In this document: piece by piece, positions 53,590 through 63,602 of the stretch | Numbering within the stretch: the stretch's first letter is position 1 | Layout of the letters: each line of letters opens with the position of its first letter | Origin: Micropterix aruncella | Taxonomy: Eukaryota; Arthropoda; Insecta; Lepidoptera; Micropterigidae | Assembly (NCBI GenBank): GCA_944548615.1 | Contig: OX155972.1 | Coordinates: 12,761,614-12,825,613 of the forward strand | Length of the DNA stretch: 64,000 nt | Direction of reading: 5' to 3' | Notes under the pieces: model-generated | The model's input: only the letters and a program-made list of their open reading frames with translations | The model's database searches: none | Told to the model about the DNA's origin: nothing | Position numbers and translations under genes: made by a program

Positions 53590-53825
53590 ACTATTTTCGT
53601 TATGTACTCAATCAGGCCCTTCATTTGAAAGTAAATGATACTAAACACGATATATTTATGTACATTTATTGACATTTGGAGATTTGGACATTTAGGCAAT
53701 TATTTACTTGATATTTGGATAGTTAAGGTACCCTATGATACTAGCGGTTCTAACGATACTAAATACCTACTTATAAATCGGTTTGAGCGTTTAGAAGTTA
53801 TAGTGGAATAAAGAAACGGAAAACA
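53590..53825 (-). repeat. Dispersed repeat P, copy 1
   Basis: Inverse of 58,745-58,960: shared words include 'ccgtttctttattc', 'ataacttcta', 'aaccgattta' and 'atatatcgtgtttagt'. It contains tandem-like 'gacatttggagatttgga' words. No coding. Confidence 0.65.
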
Positions 53826-54029
53826 TAAATAGATAAACACTAAACACATAACAGTCCTTTTTTGTTGGGCAGTCGTGTAACAAGTAAATATATTAAAAAG
53901 AATAAAAAACACAACTTACAGAAAAGCACAACTTACAAGCCGTTACAGAAAGTGAACTATTATATTTATATAACATAGCTCGACGCGTGCATAGCCCGAC
54001 GCGAACATCTCGCATTTGACTCTTACCGT

Positions 54030-54395
54030 GATAGGCTACAGCATTTTAATATGCTGTCGCTTGAGGATCGGCGAACTGCTGCGGATATGACTGCGCTACA
54101 CGACATCATCAATGGGACGCTAGATAGCCCATACATAGTTTCGAGCATCGCTCTGAAGGTGCCGCAACCTAAAACCCGATCTATACAGTTATTCGAGCCC
54201 CCGAGACGACATTCTAACTACACGCGCAATTCAATGCTTAACCGATTGCCACCTTCGTATAATGATAAATTCACAGGGCTTGACATTTATAGTAGAAACA
54301 AAATTAGCTTCAAATCGGCAGTACGAACCGCCATTGAAGCAGCACAACTGACAGTAATTATTGATTTGTAATATGTATGTATAATTATAAAATAA
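54030..54395 (+). mobile_element. LINE C-terminal fragment
   Basis: 106 codons: MLSLEDRRTAADMTALHDII, NGTLDSPYIVSSIALKVPQP, then RRHSNYTRNSMLNRLPPSYN and DIYSRNKISFKSAVRTAI. The L..RR...D...L..I.NG..D.P, then R...NY..NS...R order is the C-terminus of a LINE ORF2 of the Jockey/CR1/R4 group. 5' truncated. The related minus copy is at about 38,975-39,120. Confidence 0.7.
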
Positions 54396-54851
54396 CTTAT
54401 ATATGTATTCCCATTTACTTATTTTAAATTTATGTTGTATCAGTATGATTTATATGTTATATGCGGTTAACTCTAAAACTTTTTCGGCAAAGTTACATCG
54501 GCCGTCTACAAATGCATCGGGAGGACTGTCGTTTATTTCCGCGCGGTATAGATCCGTTTTCTCTCAACTAATAAATATTTACGGATGTCTGTTTTGTTTC
54601 ATAATTCTGGTCGGGTGGTGGGCCATGAGAGTAATATCTACGGACCTAATGGCCTTTCACTCCTTTTCATCTTCAAGTTTGATTCTACGTTATTAACATG
54701 CTTTTATTATGTCGACCTGTATGTAACTAACTATGTAATGGAATCTAAGGTAACTAATTCAACCATCTTCCAAGGATCGTAGCGTCATAAAAATCGGCAG
54801 CTGTATGTAGTTCTGATGACAATACAATAATATGGTACTGTCGAACTGATC
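54396..54851. other. AT-rich; overlapping short plus frames
   Basis: Probably LINE 3' UTR at first. The frame at 54,403-54,696 has hydrophobic segments but no recognised family. Confidence 0.35.
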
Positions 54852-55211
54852 TGATGATGGAGTCGGAAGATATGAACTGGAACTTCATGATGGAACATCG
54901 TACCATAGCTGTGTTTGGACTTGTTAGAAAAGTCTTGGAATGAACATTGACCACGATTAGGTTTCAAGGTGTGATGATGACGCCGGAAGATAGGCACTGG
55001 CATTCCAGAATGGAATATCGTATCATAGCCGTGTTTGGACTTGTTAGAAAGGTCTTGTAATGAACTTTGACCACGATTAAGTTTCAAGGTCTGATGATGA
55101 AGCCGGAAGACAGGAACTGGCATTCCATGATGGAATATCGTATCATAGTCGTGTTTGCACTTGTGAGAAAGGTCACGTAATTTACTTTGAACACGATCAG
55201 GTTTCAAGGTT
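54852..55211 (-). repeat. Three exact-period 120-bp tandem units, open on the minus strand
   Basis: Units start at TGATGATG (54,852, 54,972 and 55,092). The minus strand is open across all three (140 codons, 55,207-54,785), each unit encoding a ~40-residue pattern: LKPNRGQSSLQDLSNKSKH, DTIFHSGMPVP, FRLHHQT. The period is divisible by three and the differences between units include several that keep or conserve the residue. No known protein is recognised, and no splice or promoter evidence is clear. Confidence 0.75.
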
Positions 55212-55969
55212 ATAACAAACCTATTATATATTGACTAGTAAATATTGTGTGTAAATAGTGTAAATATTGACATAAGTGCCTGTATAAAATGTATATAGAC
55301 CTGTCCATGGAGAGTGTAAATAGAATAATATTGATATATCTATATACAATGTATATTAACGTGTAAATAGGCTAGTAGGTTGTTAAAGATCCCACCCAAG
55401 CCAAGGTGAGAAACGTGCTGAAGACTGAATAGCATGAGGGTGGTTAATAATATCATGTCGCTAGCGTCACCTCAGGGAACCGGGGGAAACCCTGTTGTAA
55501 ATAGCCTTGCCCCTCTACACGGACTTCTAGGGGGGTCGACCGTCGAATTGTCCACTACTCGTGGGAATAATATGGCAAAAACTACAAAAAAAGAAACAGC
55601 GATACAAAAAACTCGAAAACGGAGTGTCGACTCACTTTTCACTGTTCACTGTTTCACTGTTCACTATATCACTATATATGAAACACTGCTAGTGGGTATG
55701 ACGCAATTGTATTGCCAATTCCCAAATACCTATGTAGTTTCAGATCGACGCCTCGACATCGCGAGTTAAATTGCATTCAACGCCATCTCTCGGAATTGAA
55801 ACTACCTACATTGCTTTCTCGGATTTAAAACTACCTACTGTTGAAAATATTGACATTATATTATTTCTGCCGCAATGGCTGTTCTACACACGGAGACTAC
55901 AAAAAAAGGTTTTTACGTGCTAAATGCACGTAAATGCGTGTTTTTAGTGTTATTTTTCAAACTATTTAT
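55212..55969. other. Unassigned, one 111-codon plus frame
   Basis: The frame at 55,434-55,769 begins MRVVNNIMSLASPQGTGGNP then NSLAPLHGLLGGS and KKETAIQKTRKRS. The basic, low-complexity N-terminus could be the start of a LINE ORF1 but nothing confirms it. Confidence 0.3.
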
Positions 55970-56279
55970 TTATGTTTCACTACAGTTCTTAAAGGTTATG
56001 GAAAGAATAAACGTATCTTCGCTGGAAGGTTCAATAAAAGCAAATTCACCTCCCGTCGGTACTTTCAATTTAATCCTTTTCTCCCCGTAGCCACAATGGA
56101 AGTTTGAAATTTCCGACCGAGAATTAAAATCGCCCAATAAAGGGGAATCGAGCGTGAATGGCGCATTTCCGGAATGGTAGAAATTTAGGGGGCTATTAAG
56201 TTCGCCTTCCTGATAGCTATTAAGGGGAACTAATGAGACCGCGAGGCTATTCAAGGGCATTCCAGCAGTGTGCATCTGA
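55970..56279 (-). CDS. Possible exon of an unrecognised host gene
   Basis: On minus, TTACTAACCTGTTTCAG (branchpoint-like TACTAAC plus acceptor) ends at 56,276, and a 101-codon frame follows to 55,970: MPLNSLAVSLVPLNSYQEGE, then GDFNSRSEISNFHCGYGEKR and GGEFAFIEPSSEDTFILSIT. Composition is balanced and non-repetitive, unlike most frames here. I do not recognise the family. The same site reads ACAG|GTTAGT on plus, so the splice signal is ambiguous. No other exon was found. Confidence 0.25.
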
Positions 56280-56374
56280 AACAGGTTAGTAATATATTAA
56301 CCCTCTTTCAGGCGCACTTGATCTGACAGACACAGGTCGGAAGCTTTTATTTGACCCTCTCCGACAGTAAGCGG

Positions 56375-56446
56375 TGTCGACTACAACGGGCGAACCCGTC
56401 ACCCCAGGCTGGTAAAACGATATAGATCGTTCTTTCAATTTTAAGT
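56375..56446 (-). mobile_element. Element S, ~70-bp end fragment
   Basis: 'gtcgactacaacgggcgaac' with CCGTCACCCCAGG and 'cgatatagatcgttct', matching the CTAGAG-side end of S only. It supports that end being the 3' end of the retroposon. Confidence 0.65.
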
Positions 56447-56778
56447 TCTATACCCTTGCAGGGTTTTTTGGAACTTAATAAATTTTGAACATTGGACTTT
56501 GAAATTATACTACCAGTCGTAGGCGACTATGACTGCGATTCTCACTTGCGTAGTCCATAAGGGTATACTTTAGCTGTTTTAACACGCAACCGTGACATAA
56601 TATGGGTAAACAGCAGCTGAAGTCAAGCCCGTCACGAAAACTTCGACGTAGCTAGTGTTTGTGCCACTCGGGGCGAGTCTCGAGTATCCCTTCGTAATTC
56701 ACCATTGGTCCAACTAGCCGAAAAATTGCATACAGCTAAGTCTGTTTTATTTAAGCTGAAGCTTTCCTCATCCACAGT
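56447..56778. other. No gene recognised
   Basis: ATACCCTT at about 56,450 and AAGGGTAT at about 56,560 are inverse words, possibly the ends of a small unclassified insertion. Confidence 0.3.
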
Positions 56779-57036
56779 CACAAACGCCGCTTTGTGAAAA
56801 TTTCGCATCGGCCAATTACTGAAACAAGCATAGCTGAAACTCCCCTCGTTTCCGCCTTTCAGACAGACCTGTTATTAGCGTGGCTTATCAACTTTTTTAA
56901 TATAAAAGTTACAATATCCCAGCCGAAGCGCGCTGGGGCTACTAGTCGGACGGAGGGACAGACTGATCCCGATAACGATCTCGCTAAATTAATGCTGAAC
57001 CACACTAGGCTGGAAATTACAACATTTAATATTAGG
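56779..57036 (+). CDS. Possible internal exon, unrecognised
   Basis: CTTTCCTCATCCACAG (pyrimidine tract and AG) ends near 56,779, and AG|GTAAGTG follows the frame at about 57,037. The 85-codon frame between reads HKRRFVKISHRPITETSIAE, FQTDLLLAWLINFFNIKVTI, then SRTEGQTDPDNDLAKLMLN. Both splice sites fit consensus well and the frame is open throughout. No domain is recognised and no neighbouring exon can be placed, so it may be chance or an old repeat. Confidence 0.25.
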
Positions 57037-57339
57037 TAAGTGAATTGTATACACAATCAGTGTGTAACCGCCCTATTATCTGTTTAAAGCGACGTGAGAT
57101 TATCAATGTTCTCATGTTATTTCAATCATAATTTGTTTCAATCATATTTCAATCATAAACTGTTCAAAGGAGAGTTTATTAGTTTTGCTTAAATATTAAA
57201 AATAAGCTTTAGAATTCAGTTGTAAAAACTAGTGCACGGTACCATCGGCATACTAGAATTTTACGATCCATAGCGCTTGTGCAACGACCCTTAAATGATC
57301 TAGAGGCGTAATAGTGTACTTTTGGTTAAGTGGGTGTTC

Positions 57340-57585
57340 GCAACTAACCGCGATAAATCACAACAGGCTCGGACATGTTTGCCGACACGGCATAATGTCA
57401 TTTGTTACTTGGGAAAATGGACGGGTTAGCGGCAGAAAATGGGTAGGTGATGGCGGGGCGGTGGGGGGGGGGGGGTCGTATTGTATGGGATGTGACAGCC
57501 CCTATTAAAGATAGGAGCAATTTTCAGGATAGGGTAAAATACACCCGAGTTGCTTTGTCTGGTATTTTGTAGAGATAAATCCGCT
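57340..57585 (+). mobile_element. LINE C-terminal tail (RTE-like), with G run
   Basis: RLGHVCRHGIMSFVTWENGR and VSGRKWVGDG, then in another frame DVTAPIKDRSNFQDRVKYTR with VALSGIL before a stop. This resembles the GHxxRH...GRxxGRxxxGRPxxxW tail of RTE-group LINEs. A G homopolymer at 57,463-57,475 interrupts it. Confidence 0.5.
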
Positions 57586-57699
57586 GATGAAAAAGTGTAC
57601 AGGGTGAGTTGGGTTTCGTCAGATTAGTGCTCCTTACCGACGTTTGATAATATCTCCAGAACTTAATATAAAATTATACATTATACGTAAGTGCGTTTT

Positions 57700-58590
57700 T
57701 TGCTGTTTTCTTTATATTTCTTAAGCTCAATTAAATATCAGATCGGTTTTATTCAAAAAAAGGCCTACAAATCGTATGCAGGATTTTTCCCTAAACCTCT
57801 CTTGAAGGGAATGATCAGGGTTGAAGTGATCGATAATAGCTAAAATATGTTTTTACGGTTTCATAAATATCTCTTAATCCCGGTTAAATATCGGATTGCT
57901 TTTATTAAAAAAGTTTCCCCATATGCCTAGAAATGTTATTGTTTTTACACTGAATATCTCTAAAGGTAATAATCGGGTTTGAAGTGACCGATACGTGCTA
58001 AAACCTTTTTTTTGCGGTTTCTTAATATCTCTTAAGCCCAATTAAATATCAGATCGGGTTTACTCAAAATAGGTTCCCCATATAAATGCCTACAAGTCAT
58101 ATGCAGGATTATCCTCTAAGCATCTCTTGTAACATCCGGGTTGAAGTGATCGATAAGGACTGAAATGTTTTTTTGCGGTTTTACTAATATAACTTTATTC
58201 CGATTAAACATCGCATCGCTGTTACTCAAAAAGATTTCCATATAAATGCCTAGATATAACATTCAGGATTCTTCTTTAAATACCTCTTTAAAGTAATAAT
58301 CGGAATTGAAGTGATCGAAAAGAGCTAAAATATTTTTTTTGTACGTTTTTCCTAATATCTCTTAAGTCTGATTAAATATCAGATCAGTTAATTTCCATAA
58401 AGATTCATATATAAATGCCTAAAAACTATATTCGAGATTTTTCCTAAAATTCTTTAAGGTAATAATCGGGGTTGAAGTGATCGAAAAGGGCAAAAATATT
58501 TTTTTGCCTTTTTCCTAATATCTCTTAATGACGATTAAATATCAGATGGATTTACTCAAAAAAGATTCCTGTTATAAGTTACATTTATGA
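57700..58590. repeat. Satellite-like array, about six ~160-bp units
   Basis: Units begin near TTTC/TTTTC(C)TAATATCTCTTAA at about 57,707, 57,861, 58,020, 58,180, 58,347 and 58,511. Each contains 'attaaatatcagatcg', 'atatgcctaga'-type words, 'ggttgaagtgatcgata' and a TTTTTTGCGG end. Divergence between units is about 20-30%, so the array is old. Confidence 0.75.
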
Positions 58591-58744
58591 TGTTTCCCTG
58601 TTGAAGTACCTAATAGGTACGTTCGTTGTTTTTTGGGCAATCTCTCGTTTCAAAATTTGCTGCGCCTAGGAAGCTTTTTTGGCAAGTGGCTTTTTAGGCG
58701 ACTGCCGAACAAAAAAGGAGTTTAGAATTCATATACGTATGTCT

Positions 58745-58960
58745 TCCGTTTCTTTATTCTACCATAACTTCTAACGCTCGAACCGATTTAGATGTATGTA
58801 GTATTTTTAGAATCATTATGTCATCCTGAGTGTCATAGCGTACATTAGTTGTCCAACTGTTAAGTAAATATATGTCTAAATGTACGAATCTCCGAATATC
58901 AATAAATTTACATTAATATATCGTGTTTAGTGTCAAATGAAAGATGTGTCATTTTATTTG
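58745..58960 (+). repeat. Dispersed repeat P, copy 2
   Basis: Inverse partner of 53,590-53,825. It directly follows the satellite-like array. Confidence 0.65.
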
Positions 58961-59231
58961 TGGACTGTATGTATAGTGGAGTCGAAAGTTCATTTGAAAC
59001 GGTTATTGATAACTTCGCAAATATCAAGGCACGACAAAAAATGTAAGTTTATAATTAATGTATTTCTTTTATATGTTTATTTGTTTGTTTGTGCTCTTTA
59101 TTGTGACATTTCACAATGGGCAATGGTTTATTGTCATACGGCAATATATTCCAACCAACCCTTTATGACGTGTTTATATGTATATGTGCATGTAACATAT
59201 GTGTAAGTGTGTGTATTGTTATTGCATTAGA
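58961..59231. other. No gene recognised
   Basis: Short plus frames only; 59,180-59,215 is TG/TA-rich. Confidence 0.35.
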
Positions 59232-59634
59232 ATATGGGTCTTCAACCTTTTTGAGGTCAAGGTCTGACAATACTTTGATTTTGGTTCAGCGGGCCGCAAT
59301 ATAAACAATATATTCCAATATAAACTAAAGTAATCGAAGAAAAATAATCGCTGAAGTTATTTATTATACAATTTTACCAACAAAAAAATATTTTAATAAA
59401 ATTCAATCTGTTTGACATTGTTTAGTCTTAACTATTTTACCAATATCTGCCTCTATAGTGGTCGTTGCAATCCTCAATCTGGTCTTAAGGTTGCAAGTTG
59501 CAACGTGATTTGCGAGCGAAACGAGTGTGTCCGTCGCAACCCGCCCGTAGTAGCGAAATTGTGGGCGCGAGCGGGCCGCCAAGAACGCCACCGCGGGCCG
59601 CATGCGGGCCGCGGGTCGCGGGTTGAAGACCCAT
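59232..59634. mobile_element. hAT-type MITE, ~400 bp
   Basis: ATGGGTCTTCAACC at the left and GGTTGAAGACCCAT at the right are perfect inverses, with GCGGGCCGC words just inside both ends, as in many hAT nonautonomous elements. An 8-bp duplication GCATTAGA (59,224-59,231) / GCAGTAGA (59,635-59,642) differs at one base. There is no transposase. Confidence 0.8.
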
Positions 59635-59642
59635 GCAGTAGA

Positions 59643-59957
59643 TCGACAGAATTAAAATGCAATTCCGTTAATTCCAATTACAACAGAAAATAGTAACCCA
59701 GCTGGGAAGCCTAACCACTATGCCACCGGGCATTACATATGATATTAGCACGTTTTAAATGATATTATGCTGTGATTTTTATTGTATTGCAATGTGCCAA
59801 ACTAATAATGATTTGTTTAACCGATTCTATTAGAAATAAATCATTTTTAACTTGATTTCCGTTAGTTTTGTTTTCTTTTAAGGAGATGACGGGTTATCCC
59901 ATTATCCTCTTTGCACCAGGGCCCTTGACCGCATAGCTATGCCACTGAAACCAACAA
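59643..59957. other. Possible tRNA-like SINE scraps
   Basis: The inverse of 59,705-59,735 reads GCCCGGTGGCATAGTGG, which fits a pol III A box (TGGCATAGTGG). A second A-box-like word (TGGCATAGCTATG, inverse) lies at about 59,934. No B box in the right place was found. Confidence 0.3.
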
Positions 59958-60531
59958 CTAGAGTTGCCAACTACAGCGAGCGAGCCCGTCACCTCAGGAA
60001 GAGTCCACCATCAAGCCGCGAGCTGGCCAGGAATGCTAACCAGCGGGATTACACTCACGCCCTTACTTCCAATTGCGACCAGATTACTCCAGTCTCTCGA
60101 TTGGTTACGAGTTCGAGGTCGCTTGCGCGGTCATCTCCCTTACGAAGCGGTAAAACGGTGTATACCGACTCTATCACTGACCACGGCATCCTTTGCCCGG
60201 CTGTTCACCCGGGATCGGTAGCCGATGGTCGTTTCAAGAGCAGTCGCTGTAAGGTCCGCAACCACCCCCGCTCTATAGGAAACAGTACTGCTTCCAGACT
60301 CCCCCGACTGTTAGTCAGAGTGCGCAATCGATTGGCTTATGCCGCACGGTGCGCAGACCGTACAGGTGCGACAGAAGGTTGATTCCCAGGGGAAACTAAC
60401 CATAAGGCTAGAGTCCTACCCAGGCTCGCATTTCATGCGTGGAGGCCGTCGGATAGGTGTTGACCCGTGAGTGTGACCAACCCTGAACAGAATGGGTATT
60501 CATGGCAACTCAACAAGAGCCTATTAACTGT
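59958..60531 (-). mobile_element. Element S, both ends present, empty LINE site
   Basis: AACCAACAA at 59,949-59,957 and 60,532-60,540. It runs from CTAGAGTTGCCAACTACAG to GAGCCTATTAACTGT, with an internal deletion after CCTCAGGAAG at about 60,002. The LINE target ACTGTTAGTCAGAGTG at about 60,307 is uninterrupted here. A frame on plus (LLQSLDWLRVRGRLRGHLPY...) parallels the leader of the fused frame at 9,360-10,691. Confidence 0.85.
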
Positions 60532-61510
60532 AACCAACAAACAAATAAACATTTACACCGATGAAAAACTCTCACAGACAATAATGTCTCTTTTTCTTAA
60601 TCTGGGCTCTACAATACTCCCTTCGCTGAAGTATTTATCTCGCAAAAAAATAATAACTCACGGGCGTCTCATAATCCGCTGCTTTTCGGATTTTCGGTTT
60701 CGCTTTATTTTTATTTCGCCCTCCTGGAAATCCCTTCTTTCGCAGATTTGCGCAGAACGCTTTATTATTTTGCAGTAACGTACAGCCACCTTAATATTAG
60801 TAATCCGTAAATCACTCTCCGCTTCGAGTTTCACTTGATTTTATTTTATTTTTAATACTGAATTTACTACCGTCAAGGTTGTAGCTTGCTACAATTTATT
60901 TATTTATATAATTATTACGAACAATTATATTAACAGCAGAAGGGCTATTATATTCGGTAAACATCCTTATAAATCGTGCAGGAGAAATAAATTAACTGAT
61001 CTACCTATATGAACGTACGTGATACGTCCGCTATATTATCCCCCGAACGCAACAAGCCGTATCCCGTAAGTTCAATAAAAAAAATAGAGATCTTTTTTTA
61101 TATTGTTTTGTATGATGTATAGTTTATTATTAACCTAAGGATAAGTATATTTAATTATCTATTTACTTCAATGTTTTATTTTATTATAATTATATATTTA
61201 TATATTTTATTGTTATACATATTTTTATTTAATTCAAGGTTTTTTTTCCATTTTCGCTTTTTTTCTTTTTGTTTAAACTACTTTTTTTTCTTTTGAGTAT
61301 GTTTTATTTTTTAAACTAGTATTTGTTTAATATGTTTGCCCTAAAACAAGTGTTTACTTAGTTGGGCGACATGGGACCGATCTTCACTATAAGCGTGACA
61401 CAACTTAGTGTGGGTTTTATTACAAGTGTAGATATTAAGTATGATTTGTTACGCTTGTTGCATATTATGTACATTACCATAAATAAATAAATAAATAAAT
61501 GATAGGATAG
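60532..61510. other. AT-rich DNA, probable LINE 3' UTR, GATAG repeats
   Basis: 61,340-61,498 looks like a LINE 3' UTR ending in (AAAT)n. 61,500-61,540 is GATAG-GATAG with one TTAGG word. There is no telomeric TTAGG array. A 103-codon plus frame at 60,467 is unrecognised. Confidence 0.4.
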
Positions 61511-61940
61511 GATAGGTTAGGTTGATAGGATAGGATAGGTTTGTCTGATATGGTTTGTTTGTATGGAAGGAATTGATAAGATGTCATAATACACGAGCCC
61601 CTTCATATTTAGCAGTTCATTTGCAAAATGTATCGAGATTAGGTTGATTGTTAATTGATTTATTATATTCAATACAAAATATACCTGAATATCCGAAATG
61701 TAATAAAAGACCAATGATTTTTTACACACTAAATGAATAATAACCCAAATGTAAAGCGGTTAAACCGATAGATATCGGATCATCGCATACCTCACTGAGC
61801 AAAAACGGTTGTACCTAGAGATGCTAATATTTTAATGACCTATATATCAAACAACTTTTTTAACATGCAAGTAAATGCCTACTACACACTAAACTATACT
61901 TAACCTCTGCGATGCCATCACCACCTTTTCATGATATCCA
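61511..61940. other. Dispersed-repeat scraps
   Basis: 61,605-61,680 shares 'gcagttcatttgcaaaatgt' and 'cgagattaggttgattg' with 15,160-15,215. Nothing coding. Confidence 0.4.
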
Positions 61941-61949
61941 TTTTGTTCT

Positions 61950-62500
61950 CGGATCGGTCCAAATCACACTTCCACTCCTATTCAGAAGCCATCGGATGGC
62001 TTACGCAGGTAAGACTCTTGCTTCTCAGGCCTCACGGCTGGTGGATCGGTTTCTTCTGGTAGAGTGCCTCCCGGCGCTACTGGACGGTTCGCGCACCGTT
62101 CGCGCACCGTTCGCAGCCAATCGGTTGTGCATTCTGACTAATTGCTGAAGCTATCCAGAGACTATGGACATATATTGTCTCCTAAGCAGCAGGGTTGGAT
62201 GTCGACCTGTTGTCATGCCACTGTTGAAATGACTTAGAGCCACCAGATCCCGTGTGGCACTAATGGCAAAGGACGCTCAGGTCCGCGATAAATTCAAACT
62301 GAATTACCGCTGTAATACAGCAGGCAGAGGCCGCGTAAGCGACTTCGGACCTGTACCCAGTTGGGAGGAAGAAAGTATCCTGAAGGTTAATTATAGACGA
62401 AGATATCCTACCAAAACTGGTAGTAAGGGTGCGAGGCTGCCCACTGGGTACCTTTCCCAGTGCCTCGTCGTAAGGGGTTAGCCTCTAACGGGTTTCGCGT
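61950..62500 (+). mobile_element. Element S, rearranged inverted copy
   Basis: Carries the S sequence in the opposite orientation: 'tggacggttcgcgcaccgt' (duplicated), 'ccaatcggttgtgcattctg', 'ggacgctcaggtccgcgata', 'ccaaaactggtagtaagggt' and 'taaggggttagcctctaacg'. The CTAGTT end is missing. The LINE target is partly present ('attctgactaattg'). Confidence 0.65.
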
Positions 62501-62503
62501 GAA

Positions 62504-62830
62504 TCGTGAAATCGAAAGTGCCTTGGAAATAATGCCAAATCTGACTAATGCGCCCCCTGGTAGTTCGATTTCAACCGCAACCTTCTCAACTCTTGACATG
62601 ACCAAATGATGCCGGAGAGGAAAATTTCAGCTCAATCGGATTAAGCGTTTGGGCCCAGAGATATACAGACAGACACATAGATACACAGACATACTTCTAT
62701 TTGGGATATTTTCGTCTAAAGTAGAGAACCTTTACAATATCCTAAAATTTGAATGAAAGCCATCACCCTATAACTTTACATCACGTGACTTGACATTATT
62801 TCCAAGGCACTTTCGATTTCAATCGTCGCG
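62504..62830. mobile_element. Foldback element with ~36-bp inverted ends around repeat Q
   Basis: ATCGAAAGTGCCTTGGAAAT at 62,511-62,530 is inverted at 62,797-62,818. Between them lies repeat Q (minus) and AT-rich DNA. No coding. Confidence 0.65.
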
Positions 62831-63030
62831 TAGCACGTAACGTAAAACATTGTAAATATGACTATTTTTAAGTAATCACCTCTGATTACAATTATTTTTT
62901 TTCCTTTTAATTAATCAAAGCGGTTTTATCATCCGGTAAATTATGATTGTAAAATTTGACATGTTCCTCAGTATTGTGAAATGCTTTTATGGAATGAATA
63001 AATGATGATGATGATGATGATGATTGCCTA
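62831..63030 (+). mobile_element. LINE 3' tail with (ATG)n
   Basis: 'tgaaatgcttttatggaatg' and 'aataaatg' followed by seven ATG units at 63,001-63,023, typical of a LINE 3' end. No coding part is seen. Confidence 0.5.
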
Positions 63031-63602
63031 TTTGAGGCACAAAATAATCGAAACGGCTTAAATATTACGTTCAAGTACAATAGATATATTTAAGCACGAC
63101 ATATATCGTGTATATCGGTGTCTTTGATACGGTATTGTCTCGCTGATAACCAAGACCGATGTAAATCTTCCGACTGTGTAGTGTACATTAACTTGTGCTT
63201 ATTTCTCTTGAAGCCTGAATTACCGGCTATCCATCTTGGAGGGGCGTTCGCTGCGCGGTCGCGATATCAAGTGGAAAAAGGGAGAATCTTCTGGGCAATT
63301 TACGGAATGCGACCCATTACCTCCACAAAGGCGAGCCGACTCGCGAGTCGCAACTCTAACGATCACAACAGAGGGCGACGTTTATCCGCAACGCTTTGAT
63401 TGAACGTGCTATGCATACCCTAGTCATTCGTTCTCGATTTCTGCTCCTAAGCTCCTAACGCAACCTACCAAAGCGTTATGAGGTTAAAAATTCGGTTGGG
63501 TCACCTACAGAACTTCCCGTCAAGTGGACCAGCCTTCCTCCCTCCCCGCCACCCAGCGCGAACTACCTCTACCAACACCGCTACACCATAATATACCAGA
63601 AA
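63031..63602. other. No gene recognised
   Basis: A 93-codon plus frame at 63,118-63,399 (…LPAIHLGGAFAARSRYQVEK…) has no recognised domain or splice context. Confidence 0.35.

Noticed and set aside
59700..59735. tRNA gene
   Set aside because: Only an A-box-like word; no B box, acceptor stem or cloverleaf.
61500..61545. Possible telomeric repeat
   Set aside because: Only one TTAGG word; the repeat is GATAG. No (TTAGG)n array is present.
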